A DNA stretch of 64,000 nt from Vibrio parahaemolyticus. Lineage in GTDB: Bacteria; Pseudomonadota; Gammaproteobacteria; Enterobacterales; Vibrionaceae. The DNA is taken from contig NZ_UHIL01000001.1 in the NCBI RefSeq assembly GCF_900460535.1, forward strand, positions 682,001 to 746,000. Direction: 5' to 3'. The notes beneath the pieces were generated by a model. The model made no database searches. It saw nothing but the letters and a program-made list of their open reading frames with translations, and was not told the origin of the DNA. The position numbers and the translations under genes were made by a program. Shown piece by piece: positions 1 to 10,671 of the stretch; the first letter of the stretch is position 1; every line of letters begins with the position of its first letter.

Positions 1-2652
1 AAGACGGTTCATCGCCGTTGCAAGTGCTTCGTGTGCCTCTGGGCTCAACGCTCCGATAGACATGGCGGCAGAATCAAAACGTTTGAACAATTCTGTTTTA
101 GGTTCGATTCGTTCAAGTGGCAATGGCGAGTCAGATTTTTTCAGTGCCATTAGGTCACGCAACATCGCGACAGGGCGCTCGTTTACTTGTTTGGCAAAAC
201 TTTTATAATCGTTACTTTCACCAGATTTTACCGCTTTTTGCAGTGTGCCTACCACATCAGGGTTGTAGGCATGGTACTCACCGCCATGTACGTATTTGAG
301 TAATCCACCATGTTCAATCGATTTACGTTTTGCCCACGCCTTGCGGGACAAGTTGGTTAAATCTTGTTGGAAATCATCAAAGTTTGCGCCTTCGATGCGA
401 GTGGTTACGCCTTTAAAGCACAAGTCGACCACTTCTCGGCTCAACCCAACAGCTTCGAACAATTGTGAGCAACGGTAGGAGGCGATGGTCGAAATACCCA
501 TCTTCGACATGATTTTGTACAAGCCTTTGTTGATGCCGTACTGATAGTTTTGCATAACATCACGGTAGTCTTTATCTAGGGCACCATCGTCAATCAATTT
601 GCCTAACGCTTCATAAGCTAGATACGGATAAACCGCCGTAGCGCCAAAACCTAGCAATACGGCAAATTGATGAGGGTCACGTGCGGTTGCGGTTTCCGCG
701 ACGATGTTGGCATCACAGCGAAGGTTGGCTGTAACTAAGCGAGTTTGCACGGCGCCGACAGCCATGGCGGCTGGAATTGGCAATTTGCCTTTAACTAATG
801 CGCGGTCGGAAAGAACCACTAAGACGGTACCTTCTCGCACCACTTGTTCAGCTTGATCACATAAGTCATCGATCGCTTGTTTGAGATCTTTCTCTTGTGG
901 ATCGTAGTTTATGTCGAGAATGGTATTGCGGTAGTGATCGTCACCCAGCTCAAGCAACTGCTGCATGTCAGAGTAAAGTAGCACTGGAGAATCAAATGTC
1001 ACTCGATGCGCGTGGCCGTCGGTTTCACAGAAGACGTTCATCTCCTGACCTATACTGGTAGCTAACGACATAACATGCTTTTCACGTAGTGGATCGATAG
1101 GCGGGTTGGTGACCTGAGCAAACTTCTGGCGGAAGTAATCGGTAACCAAACGCTCTTTCGAAGACAGTACTGCCATCGGCGTGTCATCGCCCATAGAGCC
1201 TACGGCTTCTTGACCCATATCGCCAAGTACGCGCAGAACCTGATCCACTTCTTCATTGGTCATGGCGAACTGCTTTTGATAGGTCTTAAGCAAATCTTCA
1301 TCGAAGCTTCGCTCACCCACTTGATCTTCAGGTAGCTGAGAGAATGGCGTTAGTTTGCGAACGTTGTTTTCCATCCATTCGCGGTATGGGTGACGAGATT
1401 TGAGATCGTTATCGATCTCGCTTGATTGCCACAGTTTACCTTTACGAGTATCGACAACTAACAACTCACCAGGGCCAACACGACCTTTTTTCGCAACTTC
1501 GTCTGGTGCGTAATCCCAAATACCGATTTCAGAAGCCAGCGTGATCAACTTGTCTTTTGTGATCACGTAGCGAGCTGGGCGCAGACCGTTTCGGTCGAGG
1601 TTACATGCTGCGTAGCGGCCATCGGAAAGTACGATCCCTGCTGGGCCATCCCAAGGCTCCATGTGTTTGGAGTTGAAATCGTAGAAGGCTCGTAGATCGG
1701 GATCCATATCTGGGTGATTTTGCCATGCTGGTGGAACAAGCATTCGCATGGCTCGGAAGATATCCATGCCGCCGGCCAAGAATAGATCCAACATGTTATC
1801 CAGACTTGAAGAATCCGAACCAGTCTCATTTACAAACGGAGCTGCGGTTTGTAAATCGGGCAGCAATGGGGAAGAGAATTTATAAGCACGCGCTCGGGCC
1901 CATTGGCGGTTGCCTTCAATGGTATTGATCTCACCGTTGTGAGCAAGATAACGGAACGGCTGCGCCAGTGGCCAGCGAGGTTGAGTGTTGGTTGAAAAAC
2001 GCTGGTGGAACAGACAGATAGCGGATTCCATGCGTAGATCAGCAAGATCAAGGTAGAAGCGAGGCAAATCCGCAGGCATGCACAAACCTTTGTACACCAG
2101 CACTTGCGTCGATAAGCTACAGATGTAGAAATCAGGATCTTCGGTGATCTGTTTTTCAATACGGCGACGGGCAATATAGAGACGGCGTTCAATGTCGCGC
2201 TCACGCCAGCCCGCTGGAGCTGAGATAAAGACTTGCTGAATATTGGGCAGTGAGTTGGCCGCAATCGGGCCGAGTACTGCAGAATTTGTTGGAACTTCGC
2301 GCCAACCCGCAACCGTTAAGGTTTCTTGAGCGAGTTCTTTATTGACGATGTCTTTAGATAATTGAGCTTTAACCGGATCTTGGCTGAAGAAAAGCATCCC
2401 TACGGCATATTGTTTGCCTAGGTTGAAACCATTCTCTTCGGCGATAAGGCGTAAATAGGAATCGGGCTTTTGTAAAAGAAGACCACAACCATCACCTGTT
2501 TTACCATCGGCGGCAATACCACCACGGTGGGTCATTCGGTCAAGTGCAGAAATTGCTGTACGAACCAGCTTATGGCTTTGCTCGCCTTCCATATGTGCGA
2601 TCAAGCCAAATCCACAGTTGTCTTTCTCAAGACTTGGATCATAAAGAGCCAT
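1..2652 (-). CDS. gltB: Glutamate synthase (NADPH) large subunit, enterobacterial type, C-terminal part outside window
   Basis: An open frame runs from the ATG at 2652 to the left edge, giving 884 codons of a protein of roughly 1,490. It transfers the amide nitrogen of glutamine to 2-oxoglutarate. The N-terminal glutaminase nucleophile is Cys13 (motif KDNCGFGLIAH), so the propeptide is short. Further in, NETGSDSSSLDN and the FMN/2-oxoglutarate-domain start GALSPEAHEAL are visible. The sequence resembles E. coli GltB much more than the other gltB in this window. A GGGAG ribosome site lies 7 bases before the ATG. Its partner gltD is presumably beyond the left edge. Identity is certain; the 3' end is not visible. 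Confidence 0.96.
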   Translation of the reverse strand, partial: MALYDPSLEKDNCGFGLIAHMEGEQSHKLVRTAISALDRMTHRGGIAADGKTGDGCGLLLQKPDSYLRLIAEENGFNLGKQYAVGMLFFSQDPVKAQLSKDIVNKELAQETLTVAGWREVPTNSAVLGPIAANSLPNIQQVFISAPAGWRERDIERRLYIARRRIEKQITEDPDFYICSLSTQVLVYKGLCMPADLPRFYLDLADLRMESAICLFHQRFSTNTQPRWPLAQPFRYLAHNGEINTIEGNRQWARARAYKFSSPLLPDLQTAAPFVNETGSDSSSLDNMLDLFLAGGMDIFRAMRMLVPPAWQNHPDMDPDLRAFYDFNSKHMEPWDGPAGIVLSDGRYAACNLDRNGLRPARYVITKDKLITLASEIGIWDYAPDEVAKKGRVGPGELLVVDTRKGKLWQSSEIDNDLKSRHPYREWMENNVRKLTPFSQLPEDQVGERSFDEDLLKTYQKQFAMTNEEVDQVLRVLGDMGQEAVGSMGDDTPMAVLSSKERLVTDYFRQKFAQVTNPPIDPLREKHVMSLATSIGQEMNVFCETDGHAHRVTFDSPVLLYSDMQQLLELGDDHYRNTILDINYDPQEKDLKQAIDDLCDQAEQVVREGTVLVVLSDRALVKGKLPIPAAMAVGAVQTRLVTANLRCDANIVAETATARDPHQFAVLLGFGATAVYPYLAYEALGKLIDDGALDKDYRDVMQNYQYGINKGLYKIMSKMGISTIASYRCSQLFEAVGLSREVVDLCFKGVTTRIEGANFDDFQQDLTNLSRKAWAKRKSIEHGGLLKYVHGGEYHAYNPDVVGTLQKAVKSGESNDYKSFAKQVNERPVAMLRDLMALKKSDSPLPLERIEPKTELFKRFDSAAMSIGALSPEAHEALATAMNRL

Positions 2653-3103
2653 TGCAATTCTCCCTTTGCTTATCTGTCATCCCGACAGATACATCAACAC
2701 TGCTTACGTTGATAGTGATGACTAACTATGCGTCACTTTTATATTTTTGTGTGTATTTATTCAGTTAATTCAGAAAAATATTTAACAAAGTTTGTGTGTT
2801 TTATTTTCATCAACTTCACAAGCTATAGCTTATTGTAAAAAAGGTCAAGTTATTAGTGGATAATCACGTGAATATGCGATTTACCGTTTAATTGCCTAAA
2901 ATAGTGTAATAATTTCAATTAGATAGAAAATTGATTGTTACAAAAAAGTAACATTTGATGCTGGGGGGAATAAAAAAGACCAGCATAAAATGCTGGTCAA
3001 AAGATAAAGATTGGAAGGAATTGTTTTCTTTCTTGGTCTTTAGCCATCGATATCGCTGATGGCTAAGTGATGACTTTGAAAGAAGGAAGCGTAAATGCCC
3101 CCT
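2653..3103. other. Intergenic region between the two glutamate synthase operons
   Basis: There are 451 bases without a gene. The left part, AT-rich, must hold the promoter of the enterobacterial-type gltB, which reads leftward. The right part holds the terminator of the upstream gltBD operon and a second inverted repeat (TAGCCATC at 3041-3048 with GATGGCTA at 3058-3065). No reliable -35/-10 pair could be chosen by eye. Confidence 0.6.
2972..2998 (-). terminator. Rho-independent terminator of gltBD (second operon)
   Basis: A perfect 9-bp stem (GACCAGCAT / ATGCTGGTC) with a 3-base loop is followed, on the minus strand, by six T. It lies about 105 bases past the gltD stop codon. Confidence 0.85.
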
Positions 3104-4573
3104 TTATGCTGAAAGCATTAGCGAATTTGCTTTTGCTTCAAGGTTAGTGCCACCCATCAGGTATTCATCAATAGCACGAGCACATTCGCGACCTTCGTTG
3201 ATACAACGAACCACCAAAGATTGGCCAGTACGCATATCACCTGCGGCGAATACGCCTTCTTGATTCGTCGCAAAACCTTGCGTTGCAACGTTGCCGCGAT
3301 CATCGAGTGCGATATCCAGTTGAGCAAGCACGCCAGTTGGTTCTGGGTGCAGGAAGCCCATCGCTAGGAAAGCCATGTCACATGGGATCACGCGTTCGCT
3401 GCCTTCTACTTCTTTAAAGCTTGGGCGCTCGCCTGATTTCGCATCTTCCCAAACGATATCTGCAAGACGAAGACCTGTAACTTCACCTTTGTCGTTACCG
3501 ATGAACTCTTTGGTCAAGATGTTCCAGTGACGATCGACACCTTCTTCATGAGAAGTCGAAGTGCGTAGGATCATTGGGTATTGAGGCCAAGGCATATTGG
3601 CTGGGCGCTTCTCTGGTGGAATCGGCATGATTTCAACTTGAGTTATGCTTGCTGCGCCGTGACGGTTTGATGTACCCACACAGTCTGAACCGGTATCACC
3701 ACCACCGATTACGACAACATGTTTTCCTGCTGCGTGAATTTCTTCACCTTTTAGATCCATGTTGTTTGCTCGTCGATTGTTTTGTCCGAGGAACTGCATT
3801 GCAAAGTACACGCCTTTTAGATCGCGTCCCGGAACAGGAAGATCGCGAGGAACGGTTGAGCCACCAGTCAGCAGTACCACATCGTACTCTTGACGCAGTT
3901 GTTGCGCGTTTACATCGACACCAACGTGTTGATTTACTCTAAACTCAACGCCAGCTTCTGCCATTAGATTGATCTTACGATCAATGACTTCCATGCTCAG
4001 TTTGAAATCTGGAATACCGAAACGCAGCAGACCACCCACTTTCTCGTCACGCTCGAATACGGTCACGGTATGGCCTGCGCTGTTTAGCTGCTCGGCAGCC
4101 GCAAGACCCGCAGGGCCAGAACCAATAATAGCGACTGTTTTACCAGTGCGAGAACGCGGAGTTTTTGGTTTGGCGTATCCTTCACGGTACGCCGTTTCCA
4201 CGATGGTTTTCTCGATATTACAGATAGTGATTGGGTCTTGGTTAATGCCAAGCACACATGCACTTTCACAAGGAGCGGGACAAACTCGACCAGTAAACTC
4301 CGGGAAGTTGTTGGTTGAACTTAGAATGTTCCATGCTTCTTCCCAGCTATCACGATAAACCGCATCGTTAAATTCTGGGATGATGTTGCCGATAGGGCAG
4401 CCGTTATGACAAAACGGCACACCACAATCCATACAACGAGAAGCCTGAGTATTGATTTTGCTACCAAACTCCTCGTTCAGAACGAACTCTTTGTTGTTCT
4501 TGATACGTTCAGCTGGGTCGATCTTCTGTGGTAGTTCACGACCATGCTCTAAAAATCCAGTAGGCTTACCCAT
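3104..4573 (-). CDS. gltD: Glutamate synthase small (beta) subunit
   Basis: 489 aa. It is the NADPH-oxidising subunit: it passes electrons through FAD and iron-sulfur clusters to the large subunit. Two N-terminal cysteine groups, [14 protein letters not shown] and CPAPCESAC, ligate Fe-S clusters. [15 protein letters not shown] is the FAD-binding fold and [12 protein letters not shown] is the NADPH-binding fold. The start MGKPTGF is typical of the Bacillus-type GltD and unlike E. coli GltD. Its ATG overlaps the gltB stop by one base (TAATG), which implies translational coupling in a two-gene operon. The frame is intact and the length usual. Confidence 0.97.
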   Translation of the reverse strand: MGKPTGFLEHGRELPQKIDPAERIKNNKEFVLNEEFGSKINTQASRCMDCGVPFCHNGCPIGNIIPEFNDAVYRDSWEEAWNILSSTNNFPEFTGRVCPAPCESACVLGINQDPITICNIEKTIVETAYREGYAKPKTPRSRTGKTVAIIGSGPAGLAAAEQLNSAGHTVTVFERDEKVGGLLRFGIPDFKLSMEVIDRKINLMAEAGVEFRVNQHVGVDVNAQQLRQEYDVVLLTGGSTVPRDLPVPGRDLKGVYFAMQFLGQNNRRANNMDLKGEEIHAAGKHVVVIGGGDTGSDCVGTSNRHGAASITQVEIMPIPPEKRPANMPWPQYPMILRTSTSHEEGVDRHWNILTKEFIGNDKGEVTGLRLADIVWEDAKSGERPSFKEVEGSERVIPCDMAFLAMGFLHPEPTGVLAQLDIALDDRGNVATQGFATNQEGVFAAGDMRTGQSLVVRCINEGRECARAIDEYLMGGTNLEAKANSLMLSA

Positions 4574-7500
4574 TACACTGCCTCCGCTTGAGTTTCATTT
4601 CCTTGAGACTGAGCCTCCTCAGCTTTACGCTTTTGAAGAACCGCTTTGTAGTCACGCGGCATCACCTTAACCATAGAGGCTAGGCTTGCTTCAAAGTTAT
4701 CTAGGAAAGACTGAGCGACTTCACTTCCTGTGAATTGAACATGCTTGGTTAGCATGTCGAGTAATAGATCTTTGTCTTCTTGCTCGATTGGGTCTAGGTC
4801 AACCAGCTCTGGGTTTAGTTTCGACTCAAAGTCACCTGATTTATCCCATACGTAAGCCACGCCGCCACTCATACCTGCAGCAAAGTTACGACCTGTTGAA
4901 CCAAGGATGATGGCTGCACCGCCCGTCATGTATTCACAACCGTGGTCACCGACACCTTCTACAACCACTTTCGCGCCTGAGTTACGAACACAGAAACGCT
5001 CACCTGCCATACCGCGAATGAAAGACTCACCCGAAGTTGCACCGTAGAAACATACGTTACCAACTACGATGTTGTCTTCAGCGACAATACTGGATTTCGC
5101 GTCAGGGTAGAGCACTAAAGTACCGCCAGATAAGCCTTTACCCCAGTAGTCGTTTGCATCACCTTCCACTTCGAACTTCACGCCCTTAGCGAGGAACGCG
5201 CCGAAAGATTGGCCCGCAGAGCCTTTGAATTTGACATTCATTGGTTGAGGTAGACCTTGGTCTTTGTACACTTTCGAAATTTCGTTAGACAGCATGGTTC
5301 CGACAGAGCGGTCTGTGTTAACGATAGGGAAGTCAGCATTTACTGCTTCACCTTTTTCTAGAGCTGGAATTGCGGCTTGAATCAGCTTACGGTCTAGTAC
5401 TGCTTCAAGGTTGTGGTTCTGCTGCGCTTGGTTAAACACGCCATCAGCTTCGCGAGGCTGTTCAACATGAAGTACAGGAGATAGATCCAGGTTCTTGTAT
5501 TTCCAATGAGAAACGTCTTGGCGAACTTTCAGTTTTTGACCTTGCCCTACCATCTCATCGATAGTGCGGAAGCCAAGTTCAGCCATGATTTCTCGCAGAC
5601 CTTGAGCCATGTATTGGAAGAAGGTTACGACGTCTTCTACGCGACCATCAAAGCGCTCGCGAAGTGTTTTGTTTTGAGTCGCGATACCAACAGGACAGGT
5701 GTTCTTATGACACTTACGCATCATGATACAGCCTTCAACCACCAATGCGGCGGTTGCTACGCCCCATTCTTCTGCACCTAGTAGTGTTGCGACTGCAAGG
5801 TCACGAGGTGTCTTCATCTGACCATCTGCTTGAACAACGATACGGTTACGTAGGCCGTTCTTCAGTAGCGTTTGGTGGGTTTCTGCCAAACCTAGCTCCC
5901 AAGGAAGGCCGGTGTGACGAATAGAAGACATTGGTGAAGCACCGGTACCGCCATCGAAACCAGCGATCAGTACTACGTCCGCTTTCGCTTTCGCTACACC
6001 AGATGCGATCGTACCTACGCCCGCTTCCGATACCAGTTTCACGTTTACACGACCAGCGCGGTTGGCGTTTTTCAAATCGTAGATCAGCTGAGCCAAATCT
6101 TCGATTGAGTAGATATCGTGGTGTGGCGGTGGTGAGATCAGACCGACGCCTGGAGTCGAGTGACGAGTGGCACCGATCCAGTCATCCACTTTATCACCTG
6201 GTAGCTGACCACCTTCACCCGGCTTCGCGCCTTGAGCCATTTTGATTTGCAGCTCTTCAGCGTTAGTTAGGTAGTAAGAGGTTACGCCGAAACGGCCAGA
6301 AGCCACCTGTTTGATTGCAGAGCGTTCCCAATCACCATTTTCTTTGCGCTCAAAGCGCATTGGGTCTTCACCACCTTCACCAGAGTTCGATTTCGCGCCA
6401 AGACGGTTCATCGCAACAGCCAGTGTGGAGTGAGCTTCGTAAGAAATAGAACCGAATGACATTGCACCTGTCGCGAAGCGTTTCACGATGCTTTCGATTG
6501 GTTCTACTTCATCGATAGAGATAGAGCCCGCAGGGTTCTTGATGAATTCCAGTTGGCTACGTAGCGTTACCGCGTTGTCACCTTGTTTATCGACGGCACT
6601 CGCATACTGCTTGAACTGCTCGTAATCTTTGTTGCGAGTTGATTGCTGGAGTAGAGAGATCGTTTCTGGGTTGAATAGGTGTTTCTCACCACGTTGTTTC
6701 CACTGGTAAACACCTCCCACATCCAGCATTTGAATTGGGATTTCGCGTTGTGGGTAACCGATGCGGTGGCGGATCAACACTTCTTTCGCGATGTCATCCA
6801 GAGTCAAACCTTGGATGCGAGAAACCGTACCAGTGAAGTATTTGTCTACCACTGACTTGTGGATACCCAATGCTTCGAAGATTTGCGCGCCATGGTACGA
6901 CTGCAGGGTTGAGATACCCATCTTCGAGAAGATCTTCAGAAGACCGCCATTGATCGCTTTACGGTAGTTGTTGAACAGATCGCGAGGGTTCGCTTCTGGA
7001 TCCAACTTCTTAGTGCGTTGAAGTTCAATGATGGTTTCAATCACTAGGTAAGGGTTAACCGCATTTGCACCGTAACCAAGTAGCGTTGCAAAGTGGTGCG
7101 TTTCACGCGCGTCACCTGTTTCAACCACGATGTCACACTTCGCTCGTAGACCTTTACGGATCAAATGGTGATGTACTGCACCAACTGCCAGCATTGCTGG
7201 GATCGCTGCGTGGTTTGAGTTCACTGCACGGTCAGTTAGAAGGATGATTGAGTAACCATCGATAACCGCATCTTCGGCGTATTGGCAGATACGTTTTAGT
7301 GCGCGCTCAAGCTTGCCTTGGTCTTCACTGGCTTGGAATACGATATCCAGCGTTTTGGCTTGCAGGTGCTCATTGTCGATTGCACGCAGCTTCTCAAGCT
7401 CAGAGTTAGCCAGAACTGGCGATTCCAATTCCACTTTCTGACAGTGAAGTGGCGTTTCAGTCAGAAGGTTTTGGTCTTTACCCAAGTAAGTATTCAGCGA

Positions 7501-9126
7501 CATTACCATACGCTCACGGATCGGGTCGATCGGTGGGTTGGTTACCTGCGCAAACAACTGCTTGAAGTAGTTTGAAAGATGTTGCGACTGGTGTGACAGC
7601 ACGGCCAGCGGCCAGTCAGCCCCCATTGCAGATAGTGGTTCTTTACCTTCATTTGCCATTGGAACGATGATTTCGTTCACTTCTTCAGTACTTACGCCAA
7701 ACGCTTGTTGACGGTGTAGAAGATGTTCTGGCTTAGGTTGGCTGAACTGGTTGCTCGCATCAGGCAGCTTCTTCAAGCTCAGTAGGTTTTCTTCTACCCA
7801 CTTCTCGTAAGGTTGTGCCGTTGCGATGGTGTCTTTCACTTCTTCATCAGAAATGATGCGACCTTGCTCTAGATCCGCAACGAAGATACGACCTGGTTGC
7901 AGACGACCACGGAACTCTACGTTCTCTGGTGCAATATCCACTACGCCAGATTCTGATGCCATGACTAGGAAGTTATCTTTGGTCACTGTGTAGCGAGAAG
8001 GGCGTAGACCGTTGCGGTCGAGCGTAGCACCTACTTGAACACCATCGGTAAAGCAGACAGATGCCGGGCCATCCCACGGTTCCATGATGTTTGCGTGGTA
8101 CTGGTAAAACGCGCGACGCTTAGGATCCATGTTTTTATTTTCTTGCCATGCTTCAGGGATCATCATCATTAAGGCATGTGGCAGGCTACGACCAGAAAGA
8201 ACTAGGAGCTCAAGTGCCATATCAAAGTTTGATGAATCCGAGCTGCCTTCCTGACAGATAGGAAGAAGCATGTCGATTTCAGCCTGAGTAAACAGGTCTG
8301 ATTCTAGGATCGCTTCACGGGCTTTCATCCAGTTCAAGTTACCGCGAACTGTGTTGATTTCACCGTTGTGAGCGATGTAACGGAAAGGCTGTGCAAGACG
8401 CCATTTCGGGAAGGTATTGGTAGAGAAACGAGAGTGTACCAGTGCCAGAGCGGTCACCATGGTCGGGTTTTGCAGATCAAGGAAGTACTGAGGCACTTGC
8501 TCGGTCGTTAACTGACCTTTGTACACCAATGTCTTGTAAGACATTGAGTTAATGTAGAAGTCGTCACCAATGTTCGAAACGCTTTCTAGGCAAACGCGTA
8601 CGGTGTAATTACGAAGTACGTAAAGTTTGCGTTCTAGCTCTTCAGGTGTGATGCCAGGACCGCCGGAGATAAACACGTGCTCAAATTGAGGCTCTGTGCT
8701 TAGAGGGTCGGCACCAATCATGGAGTTGTCGGTTGGTAATACGCGGTAGCCGATGACTTCGAGATCTAAGCGTTTGGCATTACGCTCTAAAATGTCACGG
8801 CATTGTTCGCGTTTGTATTCGTCTTTTGGGAAAAGAACGACACCAACGCCATACTTTTCAAACGAAGGCAGTTTAATGCCTAGTTTAACGGCCTCTTCTA
8901 ATAGGAATTCATGAGGTTTTTGCAACAAAATACCCGCACCGTCACCGCTGCATGGGTCACAACCTTGACCGCCACGGTGTTCCATGCGAGCCAGCATATC
9001 CAATGCTTGAGTCACTACTTCATGAGATTTACGGTTTTTAAGGTGAGCAACAAAACCGATACCACAAGCGTCATGCTCCAATTCCGGAGTGTATAGACCC
9101 TGTGAATTTTGCTCTCTATCTACCAT
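4573..9126 (-). CDS. gltB: Glutamate synthase large (alpha) subunit, second paralogue (Bacillus-type)
   Basis: 1,517 aa from the ATG at 9126, which is preceded by GGAAGGA. The open frame continues 66 codons upstream, but that part has no homology signal and no ribosome site. The protein is a glutaminase-FMN synthase that makes two glutamates from glutamine and 2-oxoglutarate. The nucleophile is Cys21 (HDACGIGFVAH). Other marks are NTFPKWRLAQPFRYIAHNGE, the central PGEGGQLPGDKV, the 3Fe-4S cysteines in CIMMRKCHKNTCPVG, and the C-terminal glycine-rich beta-helix region. It is clearly divergent from the edge-truncated gltB, so the genome carries two GOGAT types. It is coupled to gltD. Confidence 0.96.
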   Translation of the reverse strand: MVDREQNSQGLYTPELEHDACGIGFVAHLKNRKSHEVVTQALDMLARMEHRGGQGCDPCSGDGAGILLQKPHEFLLEEAVKLGIKLPSFEKYGVGVVLFPKDEYKREQCRDILERNAKRLDLEVIGYRVLPTDNSMIGADPLSTEPQFEHVFISGGPGITPEELERKLYVLRNYTVRVCLESVSNIGDDFYINSMSYKTLVYKGQLTTEQVPQYFLDLQNPTMVTALALVHSRFSTNTFPKWRLAQPFRYIAHNGEINTVRGNLNWMKAREAILESDLFTQAEIDMLLPICQEGSSDSSNFDMALELLVLSGRSLPHALMMMIPEAWQENKNMDPKRRAFYQYHANIMEPWDGPASVCFTDGVQVGATLDRNGLRPSRYTVTKDNFLVMASESGVVDIAPENVEFRGRLQPGRIFVADLEQGRIISDEEVKDTIATAQPYEKWVEENLLSLKKLPDASNQFSQPKPEHLLHRQQAFGVSTEEVNEIIVPMANEGKEPLSAMGADWPLAVLSHQSQHLSNYFKQLFAQVTNPPIDPIRERMVMSLNTYLGKDQNLLTETPLHCQKVELESPVLANSELEKLRAIDNEHLQAKTLDIVFQASEDQGKLERALKRICQYAEDAVIDGYSIILLTDRAVNSNHAAIPAMLAVGAVHHHLIRKGLRAKCDIVVETGDARETHHFATLLGYGANAVNPYLVIETIIELQRTKKLDPEANPRDLFNNYRKAINGGLLKIFSKMGISTLQSYHGAQIFEALGIHKSVVDKYFTGTVSRIQGLTLDDIAKEVLIRHRIGYPQREIPIQMLDVGGVYQWKQRGEKHLFNPETISLLQQSTRNKDYEQFKQYASAVDKQGDNAVTLRSQLEFIKNPAGSISIDEVEPIESIVKRFATGAMSFGSISYEAHSTLAVAMNRLGAKSNSGEGGEDPMRFERKENGDWERSAIKQVASGRFGVTSYYLTNAEELQIKMAQGAKPGEGGQLPGDKVDDWIGATRHSTPGVGLISPPPHHDIYSIEDLAQLIYDLKNANRAGRVNVKLVSEAGVGTIASGVAKAKADVVLIAGFDGGTGASPMSSIRHTGLPWELGLAETHQTLLKNGLRNRIVVQADGQMKTPRDLAVATLLGAEEWGVATAALVVEGCIMMRKCHKNTCPVGIATQNKTLRERFDGRVEDVVTFFQYMAQGLREIMAELGFRTIDEMVGQGQKLKVRQDVSHWKYKNLDLSPVLHVEQPREADGVFNQAQQNHNLEAVLDRKLIQAAIPALEKGEAVNADFPIVNTDRSVGTMLSNEISKVYKDQGLPQPMNVKFKGSAGQSFGAFLAKGVKFEVEGDANDYWGKGLSGGTLVLYPDAKSSIVAEDNIVVGNVCFYGATSGESFIRGMAGERFCVRNSGAKVVVEGVGDHGCEYMTGGAAIILGSTGRNFAAGMSGGVAYVWDKSGDFESKLNPELVDLDPIEQEDKDLLLDMLTKHVQFTGSEVAQSFLDNFEASLASMVKVMPRDYKAVLQKRKAEEAQSQGNETQAEAV

Positions 9127-9677
9127 AGATACATCCTTCCAGTTCAATGCGACGCAAAGGTACGAGGCAGACCGAAGTTGCCTTGTGACACATGATGCGT
9201 CTTGTCCTTTATATTTATTATCGCCACCAGTCGAGGTTGACTGGTCTTGATTCCTTTCCGTATCTCGCAGGAAAAGTATTGCGAGAAAAACAATCCTTGG
9301 TGATATCCCTTTATTTATTCTCACTATTTAGTGATTTATATAGGTGGGAGTGGGATAACACCGACAATTCCCGCTGTGCGTGCTGTAATAAAAGTCACAA
9401 AAAATGCGGGGTTGTGTAAGTATCCTACAATTTTGTTACTTCGGATTGCAATGAAAAGTCGCCTCTGTGACCCAATTTTTTCGTTTAAATATGCACTTTT
9501 AGTTTAACATTTACGCAACATGACGCTTTTTTATCTGTATTTATGCAAGTTTATTGATTTCACACCGATTGGGCGTTGTTTGAATTGAGTAATATTGTTT
9601 GTTTTTTCTTGCAGGGATGTAATTTAGTTACATAAATCGTAGTGAGATTTATTACGGTTTACTATTGGTGAGAATCT
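9127..9677. promoter_or_regulatory. Divergent regulatory region gltB / yhcC
   Basis: 551 bases separate the divergent starts. In the gltB leader two short hairpins can be read: ACCAGTC 9226-9232 with GACTGGT 9239-9245, and CTCGCA 9264-9269 with TGCGAG 9280-9285. The yhcC side is AT-rich, with GGTGAG just before the yhcC ATG. No operator could be named with confidence. Nitrogen or Lrp control would be expected from the family but is not shown by the sequence. Confidence 0.45.
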
Positions 9678-10637
9678 ATGCAGTTACATGAGTTGGTCAA
9701 TACACTAGGCCAAGATCTTCAGCGTCGTTACGGCGAAAAAGTCCATAAGCTGACTTTACATGGTGGCTTTAGTTGCCCAAACCGCGACGGCACGATTGGC
9801 CGAGGTGGTTGTACATTTTGTAATGTGGCTTCGTTTGCTGACGAAGAAGTACAAATCAAAAGTATTCATGAACAGTTGAAAGATCGTGCTGGGGAAATCC
9901 ATCGAGCGAAGAAATATCTGGCGTATTTTCAGGCTTACACCAGTACTTATGCAGAAGTACAAGTACTGAAAAATATGTATGAAGAAGCGCTCAAAGCTGC
10001 TGATATTGTGGGTTTGTGTGTGGGAACTCGCCCAGACTGTGTGCCTGACTCGGTATTGGATTTGCTGTCAGATTATGTAAACCAAGGTTATGAAATTTGG
10101 CTCGAGCTAGGTCTTCAAACTGCAAATAACGATACGCTCAAACGCATCAACCGCGGACATGATTTTGAATGTTATGCGGAGATCACTCAGCGAGCTCGAG
10201 CCTTAGGGATCAAAGTTTGTACTCATTTGATTGTTGGATTACCGAAAGAAACCCGCGACGATAATATTGAAACGCTGCAAAAAGTGTTGGCCGTGGGCAC
10301 TGATGGCATCAAGTTACATGGCCTGCATATTGTGGAAGGCAGTACGATGGCGAAAGCTTGGAGAGCTGGTAGATTAGAAGCTCCTGGATTGGAAGAATAT
10401 GTTGCGATTGCCAGTGAAATGATTCGTATGACGCCCGCTGATGTTGTGTTTCATCGTGTCTCTTCCGCAGCTCGTCGTCCAACGTTGTTGTCCCCGCTTT
10501 GGTGTGAAAACCGTTGGTTAGCCATGACTGAAATTGGTCGCGCATTAAATAAAGATGGCGCTCAAGGCAGTTTAATAGGAAAGCCTTTTATCTACACGAA
10601 GCCGGAATTAAAAGCAGATTGCTCAATAAATAACTGA
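9678..10637 (+). CDS. yhcC: Radical SAM protein, TIGR01212/YhcC family
   Basis: 319 aa. Residues near 32-45 carry the family's spaced cysteine motif (CPNRDGTIGRGGCTFC), which should bind the 4Fe-4S cluster that cleaves S-adenosylmethionine. A C-terminal YhcC extension follows. The substrate is not established. A place beside arcB and gltB is also seen in E. coli, so the neighbourhood is ancient. The ATG at 9678 has GGTGAG about six bases upstream. The next gene begins 34 bases after the stop in the same direction and is probably cotranscribed. Confidence 0.9.
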   Translation: MQLHELVNTLGQDLQRRYGEKVHKLTLHGGFSCPNRDGTIGRGGCTFCNVASFADEEVQIKSIHEQLKDRAGEIHRAKKYLAYFQAYTSTYAEVQVLKNMYEEALKAADIVGLCVGTRPDCVPDSVLDLLSDYVNQGYEIWLELGLQTANNDTLKRINRGHDFECYAEITQRARALGIKVCTHLIVGLPKETRDDNIETLQKVLAVGTDGIKLHGLHIVEGSTMAKAWRAGRLEAPGLEEYVAIASEMIRMTPADVVFHRVSSAARRPTLLSPLWCENRWLAMTEIGRALNKDGAQGSLIGKPFIYTKPELKADCSINN

Positions 10638-10671
10638 TATATTTTTAGCAGTTTGCTTTATAGGTGGAAAA

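Noticed and set aside
1830..2312. 160-codon minus-strand ORF near the left edge
   Set aside because: It is in another frame within gltB, which is open from 2652 to the window edge.
9127..9324. 66-codon N-terminal extension of the second GltB
   Set aside because: It has no homology to GltB and the ribosome site GGAAGGA marks the ATG at 9126.
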